Shown piece after piece: positions 14,226 to 21,155 of a stretch of DNA of 58,587 bases. The translations under genes were made by a program, and so were the position numbers. This DNA is from a virus, in IMG/VR virus record IMGVR_UViG_3300024259_000036, positions 1 through 58,587 of that record, one strand, 5' to 3'. Below the pieces are notes generated by a model, which made no database searches, was not told the origin of the DNA, and saw only the letters and a list, made by a program, of their open reading frames with translations. Position 1 is the first letter of the stretch. Each line of letters opens with the position of its first letter.

Positions 14226-14420
14226 AACCCTTTGATGTTAACCCCTTATCAAGTCTTTCCGGAAAGCACAGTTTCAAAACGTAACAATTTCAGATGATTA
14301 GCGAATATGAGAAAACATTTATCCTTTTGATCCATGACAATGTTTCCATAGAATTGCCACCAGAGGATCCGGTTTCCCCATATTCTCCAAGTGTCTGAAA
14401 CACTTGATGAAATAAAAAAG

Positions 14421-14449
14421 TTTACAGTTCGGAACGGTTGTTGTAAGAT
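14421..14449 (+). promoter_or_regulatory. Divergent-array promoter, TTTACA-N17-TAAGAT
   Basis: The transcript begins GGTTTCAGTCTTTGAGGGAA; GAGGGAAA is also the ribosome site of the next gene. The hairpin CAAGTGT/ACACTTG lies just upstream. Confidence 0.8.
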
Positions 14450-14474
14450 GGTTTCAGTCTTTGAGGGAAATGTT

Positions 14475-14663
14475 ATGATAAAAATTTTTGATAAAACAGA
14501 TTTTGAAGATATGTTGGGAAGGGATATTGTAGAATTATTCCAAAAAAATGAAATTGACATTGTGGAATTGTTTGAATTTTTTGAAGAAAACGGAAGTGTA
14601 AATTTGGATTGGCATGACGTTAAATTTTTGTTGAAAAAAGTATTTACAACGGCAAACGGATGA
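14475..14663 (+). CDS. Small acidic protein, first gene of the rightward run
   Basis: 62 aa from the ATG at 14475, seven bases after GAGGGAAA. A start further upstream would precede the predicted transcript start. Acidic, with the repeated pattern EIDIVELFEFFEEN. Immediate-early position. No family recognised. Confidence 0.65.
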   Translation: MIKIFDKTDFEDMLGRDIVELFQKNEIDIVELFEFFEENGSVNLDWHDVKFLLKKVFTTANG

Positions 14664-14671
14664 TATAAGAT
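14643..14671 (+). promoter_or_regulatory. Divergent-array promoter, TTTACA-N17-TAAGAT
   Basis: Begins in the end of the previous gene; the transcript starts GGTTTCAGTCTTTGAGAG. Confidence 0.8.
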
Positions 14672-14719
14672 GGTTTCAGTCTTTGAGAGAAAAAAACTTT
14701 TTGAAAGGGAGATTATATT

Positions 14720-14890
14720 ATGAAAAAAGGAATCAAGTGTGTTGTGGCAAAGAATGGTCGTGTCCTGATGGCTAATGACCGTGTGGCCCGTAAGTTTGGT
14801 AGCAAATCCAAGGCGATGGCGTTTGTGCGGAACCTTAACAGGGTTTCCAAGGGCACCACTCTGAAATCCTTTGAGTTCATCGCTGTTTAA
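14720..14890 (+). CDS. Small basic early protein
   Basis: 56 aa, Lys/Arg-rich (starts MKKGIKCVVAKNGRVLMAND). GC-rich codons like HU. AAAGGGAG site. Own promoter; the hairpin AACCCTCA/TGAGGGTT follows. Likely abundant early protein of unknown role. Confidence 0.75.
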   Translation: MKKGIKCVVAKNGRVLMANDRVARKFGSKSKAMAFVRNLNRVSKGTTLKSFEFIAV

Positions 14891-14920
14891 CGGCGTGATA
14901 ACCCTCAGATTTTTTGAGGG

Positions 14921-14949
14921 TTGACATAAGCCTTGTCTAATGATAAGGT
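14921..14949 (+). promoter_or_regulatory. Promoter, TTGACA-N17-TAAGGT
   Basis: Sixth member of the TTTCA-start family (transcript TTTCAATCTTTGAG). Confidence 0.75.
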
Positions 14950-14996
14950 TTATTTCAATCTTTGAGAAAAAAACAATTTGAAAGGGAGAATATATT

Positions 14997-15176
14997 ATGA
15001 GAAAAGCAGATGTTACTGTAGGTAAGGTTTACATTGTTAAGGTTTCTGGTAAACTTGCCAGAGTGAAATTGACCAATACTTGTCGGCAGGGCGGATGGAT
15101 GGGTGTGAATCTTGACACCAATCGGGAAGTTCGTATTAAGACTGGCGGAAAACTCCGCAGGGAGATCGTAGGCTAG
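14997..15176 (+). CDS. Small beta-rich basic early protein
   Basis: 59 aa: VGKVYIVKVSGKLARVKL then GGWMGVNLDTNREVRIK. This pattern (VG..Y..KVSG...GGW...N..T.R.V.IK) recurs in small phage and bacterial proteins of unknown function and suggests a small beta barrel. GC-rich codons; AAAGGGAG site. Confidence 0.75.
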   Translation: MRKADVTVGKVYIVKVSGKLARVKLTNTCRQGGWMGVNLDTNREVRIKTGGKLRREIVG

Positions 15177-15200
15177 TAATAGTGCCCCAATAGGGGCACA

Positions 15201-15347
15201 TCCTTAAAAGGTTAAAGAAACCCCTTGGCTCTGTGCCTTGGGTGGGTGCAAGCTAAAGACTTGCCTAGTGTATAGTAGCCCTCACCAAGTTACTTTTACA
15301 GCCCTGATCTGGGATGGTGACCTGTTGTTTCTTTAACTTTTTAAGGA
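15201..15347 (+). ncRNA. 147-nt structured RNA with a 20-position closing stem
   Basis: 15201-15220 pairs with 15328-15347; the one non-Watson-Crick position is G-U on plus. Inside: CTTGG/CCAAG, GCAAG/CTTGC and GGCT/AGCC helices separated by bulges, a long rod with internal bubbles reminiscent of 6S RNA. Preceded by the tight hairpin GTGCCCC/GGGGCAC. No ORF. Confidence 0.65.
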
Positions 15348-15415
15348 TTTTACTACTTGACTAAATTCTCATACTTGACGAAAAAATCAAACCGTGGTAT
15401 TTAGTCATAATTCAA

Positions 15416-15500
15416 CGGAGGATTGACGGAGGGCGTTTTTAAACGATTATGAGGGTCAAAGCGTGTGTTTCTGGGGATTGAGCACCTCCTTGATCCTCCA
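15416..15500 (-). repeat. Inverted copy 3 of the 86-bp hairpin element
   Basis: On the minus strand it starts GGAGGATCAAGGAGGTGCTC and ends CGTCAATCCTCCG, the arms of copies 1 and 2 in opposite orientation; the interior has diverged. Confidence 0.65.
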
Positions 15501-15525
15501 GGGTAATAAAATCAGGGGGTTAGAT

Positions 15526-15678
15526 ATGGAGAGGTCTGATGCTGAGATATTAGCGAAAGGATATTTGGAGAGATCGCATATAACGATGTCTTTGGAAGGA
15601 CAGGAAATATCAGAAGAGGAAAGAAAGAAAATGTTGGAAAAATGGATCAAAATCTTAATGGAGGATGATGTGGGGTGA
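15526..15678 (+). CDS. Small acidic hypothetical protein
   Basis: 50 aa from the ATG at 15526, chosen over 15463 because AGGGGG precedes it and the upstream part is the repeat element. The EISEEERKKMLEKWIK helix is the clearest feature. No family recognised. Confidence 0.65.
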   Translation: MERSDAEILAKGYLERSHITMSLEGQEISEEERKKMLEKWIKILMEDDVG

Positions 15679-15682
15679 TATA

Positions 15683-15877
15683 ATGAGAAAAATTGAAGTT
15701 GAAACGCAGTTAATACTTGAAGTTCCTGTAAAAGCTGAAAGTTGGGCTGGACATACAGAAGCGGAAGATAAAGTCCTTGAGATTCTTAATGATATTTTCA
15801 AGGAAGCGGTTGATAACTTCACTTATGAAGGTATTACAATTAATCATATTGAAGTGATGGGTACACAGGAAATATAA
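15683..15877 (+). CDS. Small hypothetical protein
   Basis: 64 aa from the ATG at 15683 after GGGGTG. Alternating strand/helix composition (IEVETQLILEVPVKAES). No family recognised. Confidence 0.6.
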   Translation: MRKIEVETQLILEVPVKAESWAGHTEAEDKVLEILNDIFKEAVDNFTYEGITINHIEVMGTQEI

Positions 15878-15891
15878 AGGGAGGAGTAAAA

Positions 15892-16047
15892 ATGGGTAAA
15901 TTCAAATTTGTGGCAAATGGTACAAGAGTGTTGAAATGTCATTGTGAATCCAAATGGCAAGATGAAAAATACGGTAGGGGTAAGAGATTGCATAATGCAA
16001 CTACGAAAGGTTACCGTTGTACTGTATGTGGTCAAAGTAAAGAATAG
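15892..16047 (+). CDS. Small basic zinc-finger protein
   Basis: 51 aa with C-x-C (20-22) and CTVC (45-48) ligands in a basic background. GGGAGGAG site. Unknown role. Confidence 0.7.
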   Translation: MGKFKFVANGTRVLKCHCESKWQDEKYGRGKRLHNATTKGYRCTVCGQSKE

Positions 16048-16059
16048 TGTAGTATTACA

Positions 16060-16100
16060 AATGGGGTGTGAAATTTTTTGATTTACATACCCCATTTTTT
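16060..16100 (+). terminator. Terminator overlapping the next promoter
   Basis: AATGGGGTGTG (16060-16070) pairs with CATACCCCATT (16086-16096), then TTTTTT. The -35 of the next promoter lies in its right arm. Confidence 0.75.
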
Positions 16101-16110
16101 ATGTTACACT
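16082..16110 (+). promoter_or_regulatory. Promoter, TTTACA-N17-TACACT
   Basis: Starts the transcript of the J-domain-like gene. Confidence 0.75.
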
Positions 16111-16144
16111 AAGTTTTAATCGTTAATTGAGAGGGGGAATTAAT

Positions 16145-16864
16145 ATGTCGCCAGAACAAAATCTGTTTAGAGATATTGCGAAACAAGTGCACCCCGATCT
16201 TAACGGTGGAAGTGTAAATGCCAATGAAATGATGAAGGAAGTCATTAAAAATCGTAATAATGGCGATGTCCTGTTGAACCTGGCCCGCAAATGGGGTCTC
16301 AAATTGAACGGTTCCTTTGATGAAACAGCATTTGATAAGAGAAGCAACGGTTTTAATGAGAAAGTGTTCAAAGTGGTCGTGGGGGCAATTGTCAAGTATG
16401 GGTTTCGTTATAAGAGGGGTACCAAGCATGTAAGGGGTGTTATCACTAATATCCGTCCGATCACAAGGGGACATCTTAAAGGAGCAAAGGAATATACAAT
16501 TTATGACTTTGCCACCCAAGCGATCTGGAAACATAAGGATTACAACACTCCAGGGTACAATGTTGTTGGTATGGCTTCCAAGGATGATCTTCAATTGGGG
16601 CTTGATAGGCAACAATCCATTAAGGACAATAAGAAAGCACGGGAGATGCATAGAAAGGATGTGGCGAGATCCAAGTTTCAATCAATAGGTATAAGACCTA
16701 ATAAGACCTATGAGTTTTCTGATATGATGGTATTAGTGAACTATAAGACTGGACCATTATGGAGGAAATTGATCAGAACCACGGCAAAGTGTGTGTTTAT
16801 TGAAGAGTATAAATACATGAAACCTAGAATGGTGAAAATTAAAAGTGTTCTGGATGCGAGGTAA
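16145..16864 (+). CDS. J-domain-like protein
   Basis: 239 aa from the ATG at 16145 (GAGAGGGGG site). QNLFRDIAKQVHPDLNGG (residues 5-22) carries the HPD tripeptide of J domains after a basic helix, so it may recruit and stimulate a DnaK/Hsp70. The rest is basic with no known domain. HPD alone is modest evidence. Confidence 0.55.
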   Translation: MSPEQNLFRDIAKQVHPDLNGGSVNANEMMKEVIKNRNNGDVLLNLARKWGLKLNGSFDETAFDKRSNGFNEKVFKVVVGAIVKYGFRYKRGTKHVRGVITNIRPITRGHLKGAKEYTIYDFATQAIWKHKDYNTPGYNVVGMASKDDLQLGLDRQQSIKDNKKAREMHRKDVARSKFQSIGIRPNKTYEFSDMMVLVNYKTGPLWRKLIRTTAKCVFIEEYKYMKPRMVKIKSVLDAR

Positions 16865-16867
16865 ACT

Positions 16868-17107
16868 ATGAAATTAAGAGACTATAGCACAGAAGCATTG
16901 GAAGCTGAAATTAAAATAAGAAAGCAGATTGAAATGATTCCTTATTCTCAAAGGAATTATACATATTTAGAGGAAGGTACAAGGAAATACCTTCAAGATT
17001 ATAACTATGGTGATAATGAATTGGATTTTGAGGGTTTTTTTATACTGGCAGCTAAGACTTTTTATGGTAATGACATTTTCAGGAAATTAATGGATAACCC
17101 TTTTTAG
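16868..17107 (+). CDS. Hypothetical protein
   Basis: 79 aa, helical first half (LRDYSTEALEAEIKIRKQ), acidic and aromatic second half. Co-transcribed with the J-domain gene; terminator follows. Unknown. Confidence 0.65.
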   Translation: MKLRDYSTEALEAEIKIRKQIEMIPYSQRNYTYLEEGTRKYLQDYNYGDNELDFEGFFILAAKTFYGNDIFRKLMDNPF

Positions 17108-17115
17108 TAAGAGGG

Positions 17116-17147
17116 TAAGAGGGTTCGTAACTCTTAAAATTTTTTTG
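17116..17147 (+). terminator. Rho-independent terminator
   Basis: TAAGAG...CTCTTA stem (17116-17136) followed by seven T. Confidence 0.6.
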
Positions 17148-17148
17148 A

Positions 17149-17177
17149 TTTACAATTTTTTGACTATATGTTACACT
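17149..17177 (+). promoter_or_regulatory. Promoter, TTTACA-N17-TACACT
   Basis: Same -10 and following AAG as the promoter at 16082; drives the DUF932 operon. Confidence 0.75.
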
Positions 17178-17206
17178 AAGTAAAACTTTTGAGGGGAAAA
17201 TAAAAA

Positions 17207-17386
17207 ATGAGTGGAAAAAAGAAAGAAATTAAGAGGGTTACAAATAATATGTTTTCTGCGGACGCTAACTTTGAACGTGCCTGTGAAAGGGCAGGAGTTG
17301 AAGCTACCAAAAGACAAGCATCAAAATTCCGACTTGGTAAGGGATCTGCATTTAAATATCGTAAACAGGTTAAGGAGGATAACTAA
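17207..17386 (+). CDS. Small basic hypothetical protein
   Basis: 59 aa, Lys/Arg-rich (MSGKKKEIKRVTNNMFS start), likely nucleic-acid binding by charge. GAGGGG site; ends one base before the DUF932 start. Confidence 0.7.
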   Translation: MSGKKKEIKRVTNNMFSADANFERACERAGVEATKRQASKFRLGKGSAFKYRKQVKEDN

Positions 17387-17387
17387 T

Positions 17388-18209
17388 ATGTATCAAGAGG
17401 AAAGAAACCCGTTCTTTGATGTGAGAAAGGAAACTATCTCCACTTCAAGTGGTATTGATATTCCTAAGGTAGCATTGATTAACGATGAAACAAACGATAT
17501 CGTTGGGTTAGTGTCTGAAAACTATGAATTGATTGATAATTTCTCAGTTAATTCCTTGTTTGATGAAGCTCTTGACGGATTGGAAATCGCAACTGTTACT
17601 GATCACCTGGACTCCACCACTCGTAGATGGCGCAGACGTATTCTGTTTGGAGAGGATGCCTTCAATTTTGAAGTTCTCCCTGGAGATGCTGTTGGACTGT
17701 TACTGGAAGTCTTTAACGGATATGACGCTAGAACATCGTTTGGGTTTGAATTGATGGGATACAGGAGCATCTGCTCAAACGGTCAGATCCTTGGTAAGAG
17801 ATCCTTGTTCCGTGAATCCTTTGCCCATTATGTGGAAAACCCTGAAAGATTAAGACTTTCAGTTGATGGGAAACTGGATGCTTTCAAGGAAAATGTTCTA
17901 ACCTGGACTGAATGGACTCAGATCCCTTTTAAACAAGAGGATTTCAATCTGTTTGTTGACAATCGAAAGTATCTTGGAGTAAAGGTCGCTGATTCCATTA
18001 AGGACGCATACGAACCTACCATGAATGAGCAAAAATTGAATGAAAACAAGTATGGTGCGTATAACGTGTTGACTTTCTTAGCAACTCACGAAACGAAAGC
18101 ACGTAATGGTAGTAACATTTTTTCAGCAAGACATAATACAATCAACAGAATGGCTGGTGATCTGTATGATTATGATGAAAGTGGCTTGGCTCTAGCAGTA
18201 AATGGATAA
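17388..18209 (+). CDS. DUF932 (phage/plasmid-like) protein
   Basis: 273 aa from the ATG at 17388 (AAGGAGG site). Matches the DUF932 layout: N-terminal VGLVSENYELIDN, central GFELMGYRSICSNGQI, and a conserved Asn/His-rich C-terminus. Common on phages and plasmids; function unproven. Co-transcribed with small genes up to about 19910. Confidence 0.85.
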   Translation: MYQEERNPFFDVRKETISTSSGIDIPKVALINDETNDIVGLVSENYELIDNFSVNSLFDEALDGLEIATVTDHLDSTTRRWRRRILFGEDAFNFEVLPGDAVGLLLEVFNGYDARTSFGFELMGYRSICSNGQILGKRSLFRESFAHYVENPERLRLSVDGKLDAFKENVLTWTEWTQIPFKQEDFNLFVDNRKYLGVKVADSIKDAYEPTMNEQKLNENKYGAYNVLTFLATHETKARNGSNIFSARHNTINRMAGDLYDYDESGLALAVNG

Positions 18210-18250
18210 GATAATACTCCCTTCAGAAATGAGGGGAGAAAGGAAAGATA

Positions 18251-18427
18251 ATGAATATTTACATTAATGGTGTGAAGGATAATGGTGAGATCAGTGAATG
18301 GACTGCCCCTGTTCCTAAATCAGTTTTTAGAAAGGACAGTAAAGGTAAGGATAACAGGGGGTGGGAGATTGATATTAAGGATATACCTAAGGATATTGAG
18401 AAAATTAGAATGGTTTTTGGTAAATAA
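18251..18427 (+). CDS. Small hypothetical protein
   Basis: 58 aa, basic, beta-rich (MNIYINGVKDNGEISEWTAP). GAAAGGA site. No family recognised. Confidence 0.65.
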   Translation: MNIYINGVKDNGEISEWTAPVPKSVFRKDSKGKDNRGWEIDIKDIPKDIEKIRMVFGK

Positions 18428-18439
18428 AAGGAGTCTGAT

Positions 18440-18880
18440 ATGCAATTAAAGTATTCAGATCCTAGGAATGTGCCCTTTATAGAGTTTGAAGATGGAAGTA
18501 AGTTAATATTTTCAACTCTATTGGAGCACAGAATAAAAGGCTTTCATTATATGTCTTTTAGTGGGAGAAATACGACTAGTGTATGCGTTAGTGGTAAAGG
18601 CGCAAGAAAGAAAAAATATTATGATACAATTGAAGATGTAAGTTTTGTAACTGATATGAGTTTAACAAGTATTGATAAAAGGGTTAGAGGTAAGTCCGGT
18701 CCTTTGACCCCTATCACCCTGGGATTATTAAGAAAACTGTTTAAGAGATTGGTAAGTAAGGATGGATATATGAGTAGGAAATCATTGAATAAATTGGAGA
18801 GGATCTTTAATGAGTTAAACAATGTAAAGGAAGATACTTGGGATGATGATCCTACTGCAAATGGAGATGAATGGAGGTAG
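18440..18880 (+). CDS. Hypothetical protein
   Basis: 146 aa, basic; GKGARKKKYYDTIEDVSF and a helical C-terminal half with an acidic end. Its end overlaps the ribosome site of the next gene. No family recognised. Confidence 0.65.
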   Translation: MQLKYSDPRNVPFIEFEDGSKLIFSTLLEHRIKGFHYMSFSGRNTTSVCVSGKGARKKKYYDTIEDVSFVTDMSLTSIDKRVRGKSGPLTPITLGLLRKLFKRLVSKDGYMSRKSLNKLERIFNELNNVKEDTWDDDPTANGDEWR

Positions 18881-18884
18881 TACT

Positions 18885-19283
18885 ATGGGTTCGGATCTTA
18901 TAATAACAAAGAGTAACGGTGAGTATGTGGTGGATATTGGTAGAGCTTATAACTATCAAAATCTTTACAATGATATAGATATTGACCGTGAAACACTTGA
19001 ATATAATGCAAAAACCAATGATGAATATATGATTCAAATGTTACAGGACTTTAAAGCATTTGTGGATGGTAGAGAGGATGTCATTGTAGCATTGAAGAAA
19101 ATGGATATGATGGATGATGAATATATTGATAAACTCTCTAAGAGTGATGCACTTGATTTGATGTTTGATAATTTGGTTGAGGCTGTATATCAAACAGGTG
19201 AGGAAAATCTTCAAATTGGTAAAAAAATGTTGTTATCCCAGATACTTGAAGAGGAAACTTTGGCTTATAGAATTAGTGGGTAG
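18885..19283 (+). CDS. Acidic helical hypothetical protein
   Basis: 132 aa from the ATG at 18885 (ATGGAGG site). Acidic and Met-rich, predicted helical from residue 35 on. No family recognised. Confidence 0.65.
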   Translation: MGSDLIITKSNGEYVVDIGRAYNYQNLYNDIDIDRETLEYNAKTNDEYMIQMLQDFKAFVDGREDVIVALKKMDMMDDEYIDKLSKSDALDLMFDNLVEAVYQTGEENLQIGKKMLLSQILEEETLAYRISG

Positions 19284-19295
19284 AAAGGAAATAAA

Positions 19296-19550
19296 ATGAT
19301 TAAAAAGTTAATAAGTGGTGTTGTTTTAGCAACAAGCTTTTTATTTACTCCATCTATATCAATGTCTGAGGTAAGAACATTAGAAGGTCAATATTTACAA
19401 ATGGTTGAAAGAGATTATAAGGTTCTTGTTCAAAGGATTTGTATTAATGGTTATGAATATGTTGTAGTAAAAACAACTGAAAGTGTGAGTGTTACACAAT
19501 CTTTTGAAGTTGTGGCTGGAAGATATGCATTACCTAAAAAATGTGAATAA
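19296..19550 (+). CDS. Small exported protein with signal peptide
   Basis: 84 aa. N-terminal KK, hydrophobic core LISGVVLATSFLF (5-17) and a likely cut near SIS-MSE: a Sec signal. The mature part is about 60 aa with two Cys (a possible disulfide). Periplasmic role, perhaps superinfection control; unproven. Confidence 0.65.
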   Translation: MIKKLISGVVLATSFLFTPSISMSEVRTLEGQYLQMVERDYKVLVQRICINGYEYVVVKTTESVSVTQSFEVVAGRYALPKKCE

Positions 19551-19562
19551 AAGGAGTATATT

Positions 19563-19910
19563 ATGGGGTATAATTTAGCTGTAATAATTAATTTTGGTGT
19601 TGCTTTCGATGAAGATCAAGAGTTTCCATGGAATGATGATTTTGAAGGATGGTGGTTTGATATTTGCGGATCTGAAAAACTTCCATGTCCTGTTGAAATT
19701 GATTATTATGGTATAGATGAAAGGTTATGTGTTTCATTATATGTCCCAGGAACAAAATCAAGTGGATATGATTATCCAATTGATGTAGAACAAAGTTTGA
19801 AGAAAAAGGTAAGTGAAGAAGATGTTACAAAGTTTGAAGTATTTTTAGAGAAATATGGATTGGATACAGAAGGTGATCCAGCATGGTTAGCTTATTCTGT
19901 ATATTTTTAA
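19563..19910 (+). CDS. Hypothetical protein
   Basis: 115 aa, acidic and rich in aromatic residues (FEGWWFDICG). Last gene before the tRNA operon promoter. No family recognised. Confidence 0.6.
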   Translation: MGYNLAVIINFGVAFDEDQEFPWNDDFEGWWFDICGSEKLPCPVEIDYYGIDERLCVSLYVPGTKSSGYDYPIDVEQSLKKKVSEEDVTKFEVFLEKYGLDTEGDPAWLAYSVYF

Positions 19911-19917
19911 AAATAAG

Positions 19918-19946
19918 TTTACATTTTTTGGAAAATTTGATACAAT
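19918..19946 (+). promoter_or_regulatory. Promoter of the tRNA operon, TTTACA-N17-TACAAT
   Basis: Followed by TATAAATA (about 19950), a leader peptide and an attenuator. Confidence 0.8.
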
Positions 19947-19974
19947 AAGTATAAATAGATTCAGGAGATAATAA

Positions 19975-20064
19975 ATGAATTTTCGACTTTTACAAAATTA
20001 TAAAAATACGGCGAGACCAGCATGGTCAGATTCCCATAGTATTGCTGGAGAAACACCTATGTAA
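19975..20064 (+). CDS. 29-aa leader peptide of the tRNA operon
   Basis: ATG follows AGGAGATAATAA, a strong site. The product is MNFRLLQNYKNTARPAWS followed by eleven more residues. The stop at 20062-20064 sits 3 nt before the antiterminator arm, the usual attenuator layout. Mixed codons, no homopolymeric control run, so the sensed signal is unclear. Confidence 0.6.
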   Translation: MNFRLLQNYKNTARPAWSDSHSIAGETPM

Positions 20065-20066
20065 TC

Positions 20067-20129
20067 GGCAGAAATCCATAAAAGAAGTTAAACAAGGGTT
20101 TCTGCCAAAAAAGTAGAAACCCTTTTTTT
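20067..20129 (+). promoter_or_regulatory. Transcription attenuator (antiterminator/terminator)
   Basis: GGCAGAAA (20067-20074) can pair with TTTCTGCC (20099-20106). The overlapping AAGGGTTTC (20094-20102) can instead pair with GAAACCCTT (20116-20124), followed by seven T. The two helices exclude each other. The terminator would block the tRNA array unless the upstream arm wins or translation alters pairing. Confidence 0.75.
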
Positions 20130-20138
20130 ATGAAATGT

Positions 20139-20210
20139 GCTCCTGAGCTGAGGCAGCTAAACAGGCTCCAACCCTGTTACAAGTGGGATCGTTACCTACC
20201 AGGAGTGCCA
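20139..20210 (+). tRNA. tRNA-Trp(CCA)
   Basis: Acceptor GCTCCTG/CAGGAGT, discriminator G73 as in bacterial tRNA-Trp, CCA encoded. Loop CTCCAAC. Unusual T-loop ATCGTTA. Confidence 0.85.
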
Positions 20211-20218
20211 ACATATAA

Positions 20219-20296
20219 GTGCCTGTAACTCAGTGGAATTAGAGATTTCGGCTACGAACCGAAAAGTCGGGGGTCCGAATCCCTCCAGGCACTCCA
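20219..20296 (+). tRNA. tRNA-Arg(ACG)
   Basis: Acceptor GTGCCTG/CAGGCAC, CCA encoded. Anticodon stem TTCGG/CCGAA, loop CTACGAA; A34 would need a TadA deaminase. Confidence 0.9.
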
Positions 20297-20308
20297 AAAT
20301 TTAAAAGA

Positions 20309-20337
20309 TTTACAAAAATAATTGAATGTGATATAGT
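20309..20337 (+). promoter_or_regulatory. Promoter inside the tRNA array, TTTACA-N17-TATAGT
   Basis: The predicted start (about 20344) coincides with the 5' end of the structured RNA at 20343. Confidence 0.75.
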
Positions 20338-20342
20338 AGTTT

Positions 20343-20448
20343 TAGTTTAACTCAAAACCCCGTGACCAATTAGTTTACTTGGGGAAGCACACAAGCAGGG
20401 TGTATAGGAAGGGGTATTCGTCTGTTAAAATCAGAAGGGGTTAAACTA
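20343..20448 (+). ncRNA. 106-nt structured RNA in the tRNA array
   Basis: TAGTTTAAC (20343-20351) pairs with GTTAAACTA (20440-20448). An inner CCCC...GGGG helix and a TCTG/CAGA hairpin follow. Four nt before tRNA-Ala; it could be released when that tRNA's 5' end is processed. No ORF. Confidence 0.55.
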
Positions 20449-20452
20449 ATAT

Positions 20453-20526
20453 GGGGCCTTAGTCTAACGGGAGAACACTGTCCTTGCACGGCAGATATGA
20501 GGGTTCGATTCCCTCAGGCTCCACCA
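20453..20526 (+). tRNA. tRNA-Ala(TGC)
   Basis: Acceptor GGGGCCT/AGGCTCC, CCA encoded, loop CTTGCAC, canonical T-loop TTCGATT. Confidence 0.9.
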
Positions 20527-20531
20527 AATTT

Positions 20532-20620
20532 GGGTGAGTTGAACAGGTGGTGTGTTCAGCGGGCTGTAACCCCGTAGGCTGTAATGGTCATTGTAGGTTC
20601 GATTCCTTCCTCACCCACCA
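20532..20620 (+). tRNA. tRNA-Tyr(GTA)
   Basis: Acceptor GGGTGAG/CTCACCC, long variable arm as expected for bacterial Tyr, loop CTGTAAC, CCA encoded. Confidence 0.9.
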
Positions 20621-20644
20621 AAACAAAAAAAAGAGGATTTACAA

Positions 20645-20782
20645 ATGAAAGATAAATGTGTAGTATGTGGTAAAGAAACTGAATATGACAAAGATGAACA
20701 CATTGACTTCAGATTGTTTTATGTTGAAGGTGCAGGACAATTGTGTAAAGAATGTTTTAGTGAAATATGGAATAGACGATAA
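20645..20782 (+). CDS. Small zinc-finger protein
   Basis: 45 aa with CVVC (5-8) and CKEC (35-38). Lies among the tRNAs. Unknown role. Confidence 0.7.
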   Translation: MKDKCVVCGKETEYDKDEHIDFRLFYVEGAGQLCKECFSEIWNRR

Positions 20783-20793
20783 AGGGGTTTACA

Positions 20794-20976
20794 ATGGCAT
20801 CAAAATCTGATGTGTTGAAAAAAGCAATTGAAGATTTTATATCAAGTGAAAGTAACGATCATGTTTCAGAATTTATGTTACTTTTTATTAGTTTTAATTC
20901 TGTAATGAAACAAGGTTCAGGTCTTTTGTGGACTCAGGTAGAGGATGTATTGAAAGAAGTATTTGAAGAAGAGTAA
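20794..20976 (+). CDS. Small acidic helical protein
   Basis: 60 aa, amphipathic helices with a hydrophobic middle (FMLLFISFNSVM) and an acidic end. AAAGGGG site. No family recognised. Confidence 0.6.
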   Translation: MASKSDVLKKAIEDFISSESNDHVSEFMLLFISFNSVMKQGSGLLWTQVEDVLKEVFEEE

Positions 20977-20983
20977 GATATAT

Positions 20984-21058
20984 GCTCCTATAGCTCAATC
21001 GGTAGAGCCGCGGATTTGTAACCCGCAGACGAGGGATCATAACCTTCTGGGAGCTCCA
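20984..21058 (+). tRNA. tRNA-Thr(TGT)
   Basis: Acceptor GCTCCTA/TGGGAGC, loop TTTGTAA, CCA encoded. Unusual T-loop ATCATAA. Confidence 0.85.
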
Positions 21059-21069
21059 TTAAAAATTAT

Positions 21070-21144
21070 CGGGTATTAGGATAATGGCTATCCACTTGTT
21101 TTGGGAACAAGATCACCCAAGTTCGATTCTTGGATACCCGACCA
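21070..21144 (+). tRNA. tRNA-Pro(TGG)
   Basis: Acceptor CGGGTAT/ATACCCG with the C1-G72 typical of Pro, A73, loop TTTGGGA, CCA encoded. Confidence 0.9.
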
Positions 21145-21155
21145 TTAAAAAATAT

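Noticed and set aside
14292-14396. 34-codon ORF between the small RNA and the 14421 promoter
   Set aside because: No ribosome site and no recognisable product.
14249-14560. 103-codon minus-strand ORF
   Set aside because: Antisense to the promoter at 14421 and to the gene at 14475; no ribosome site and unlikely composition.
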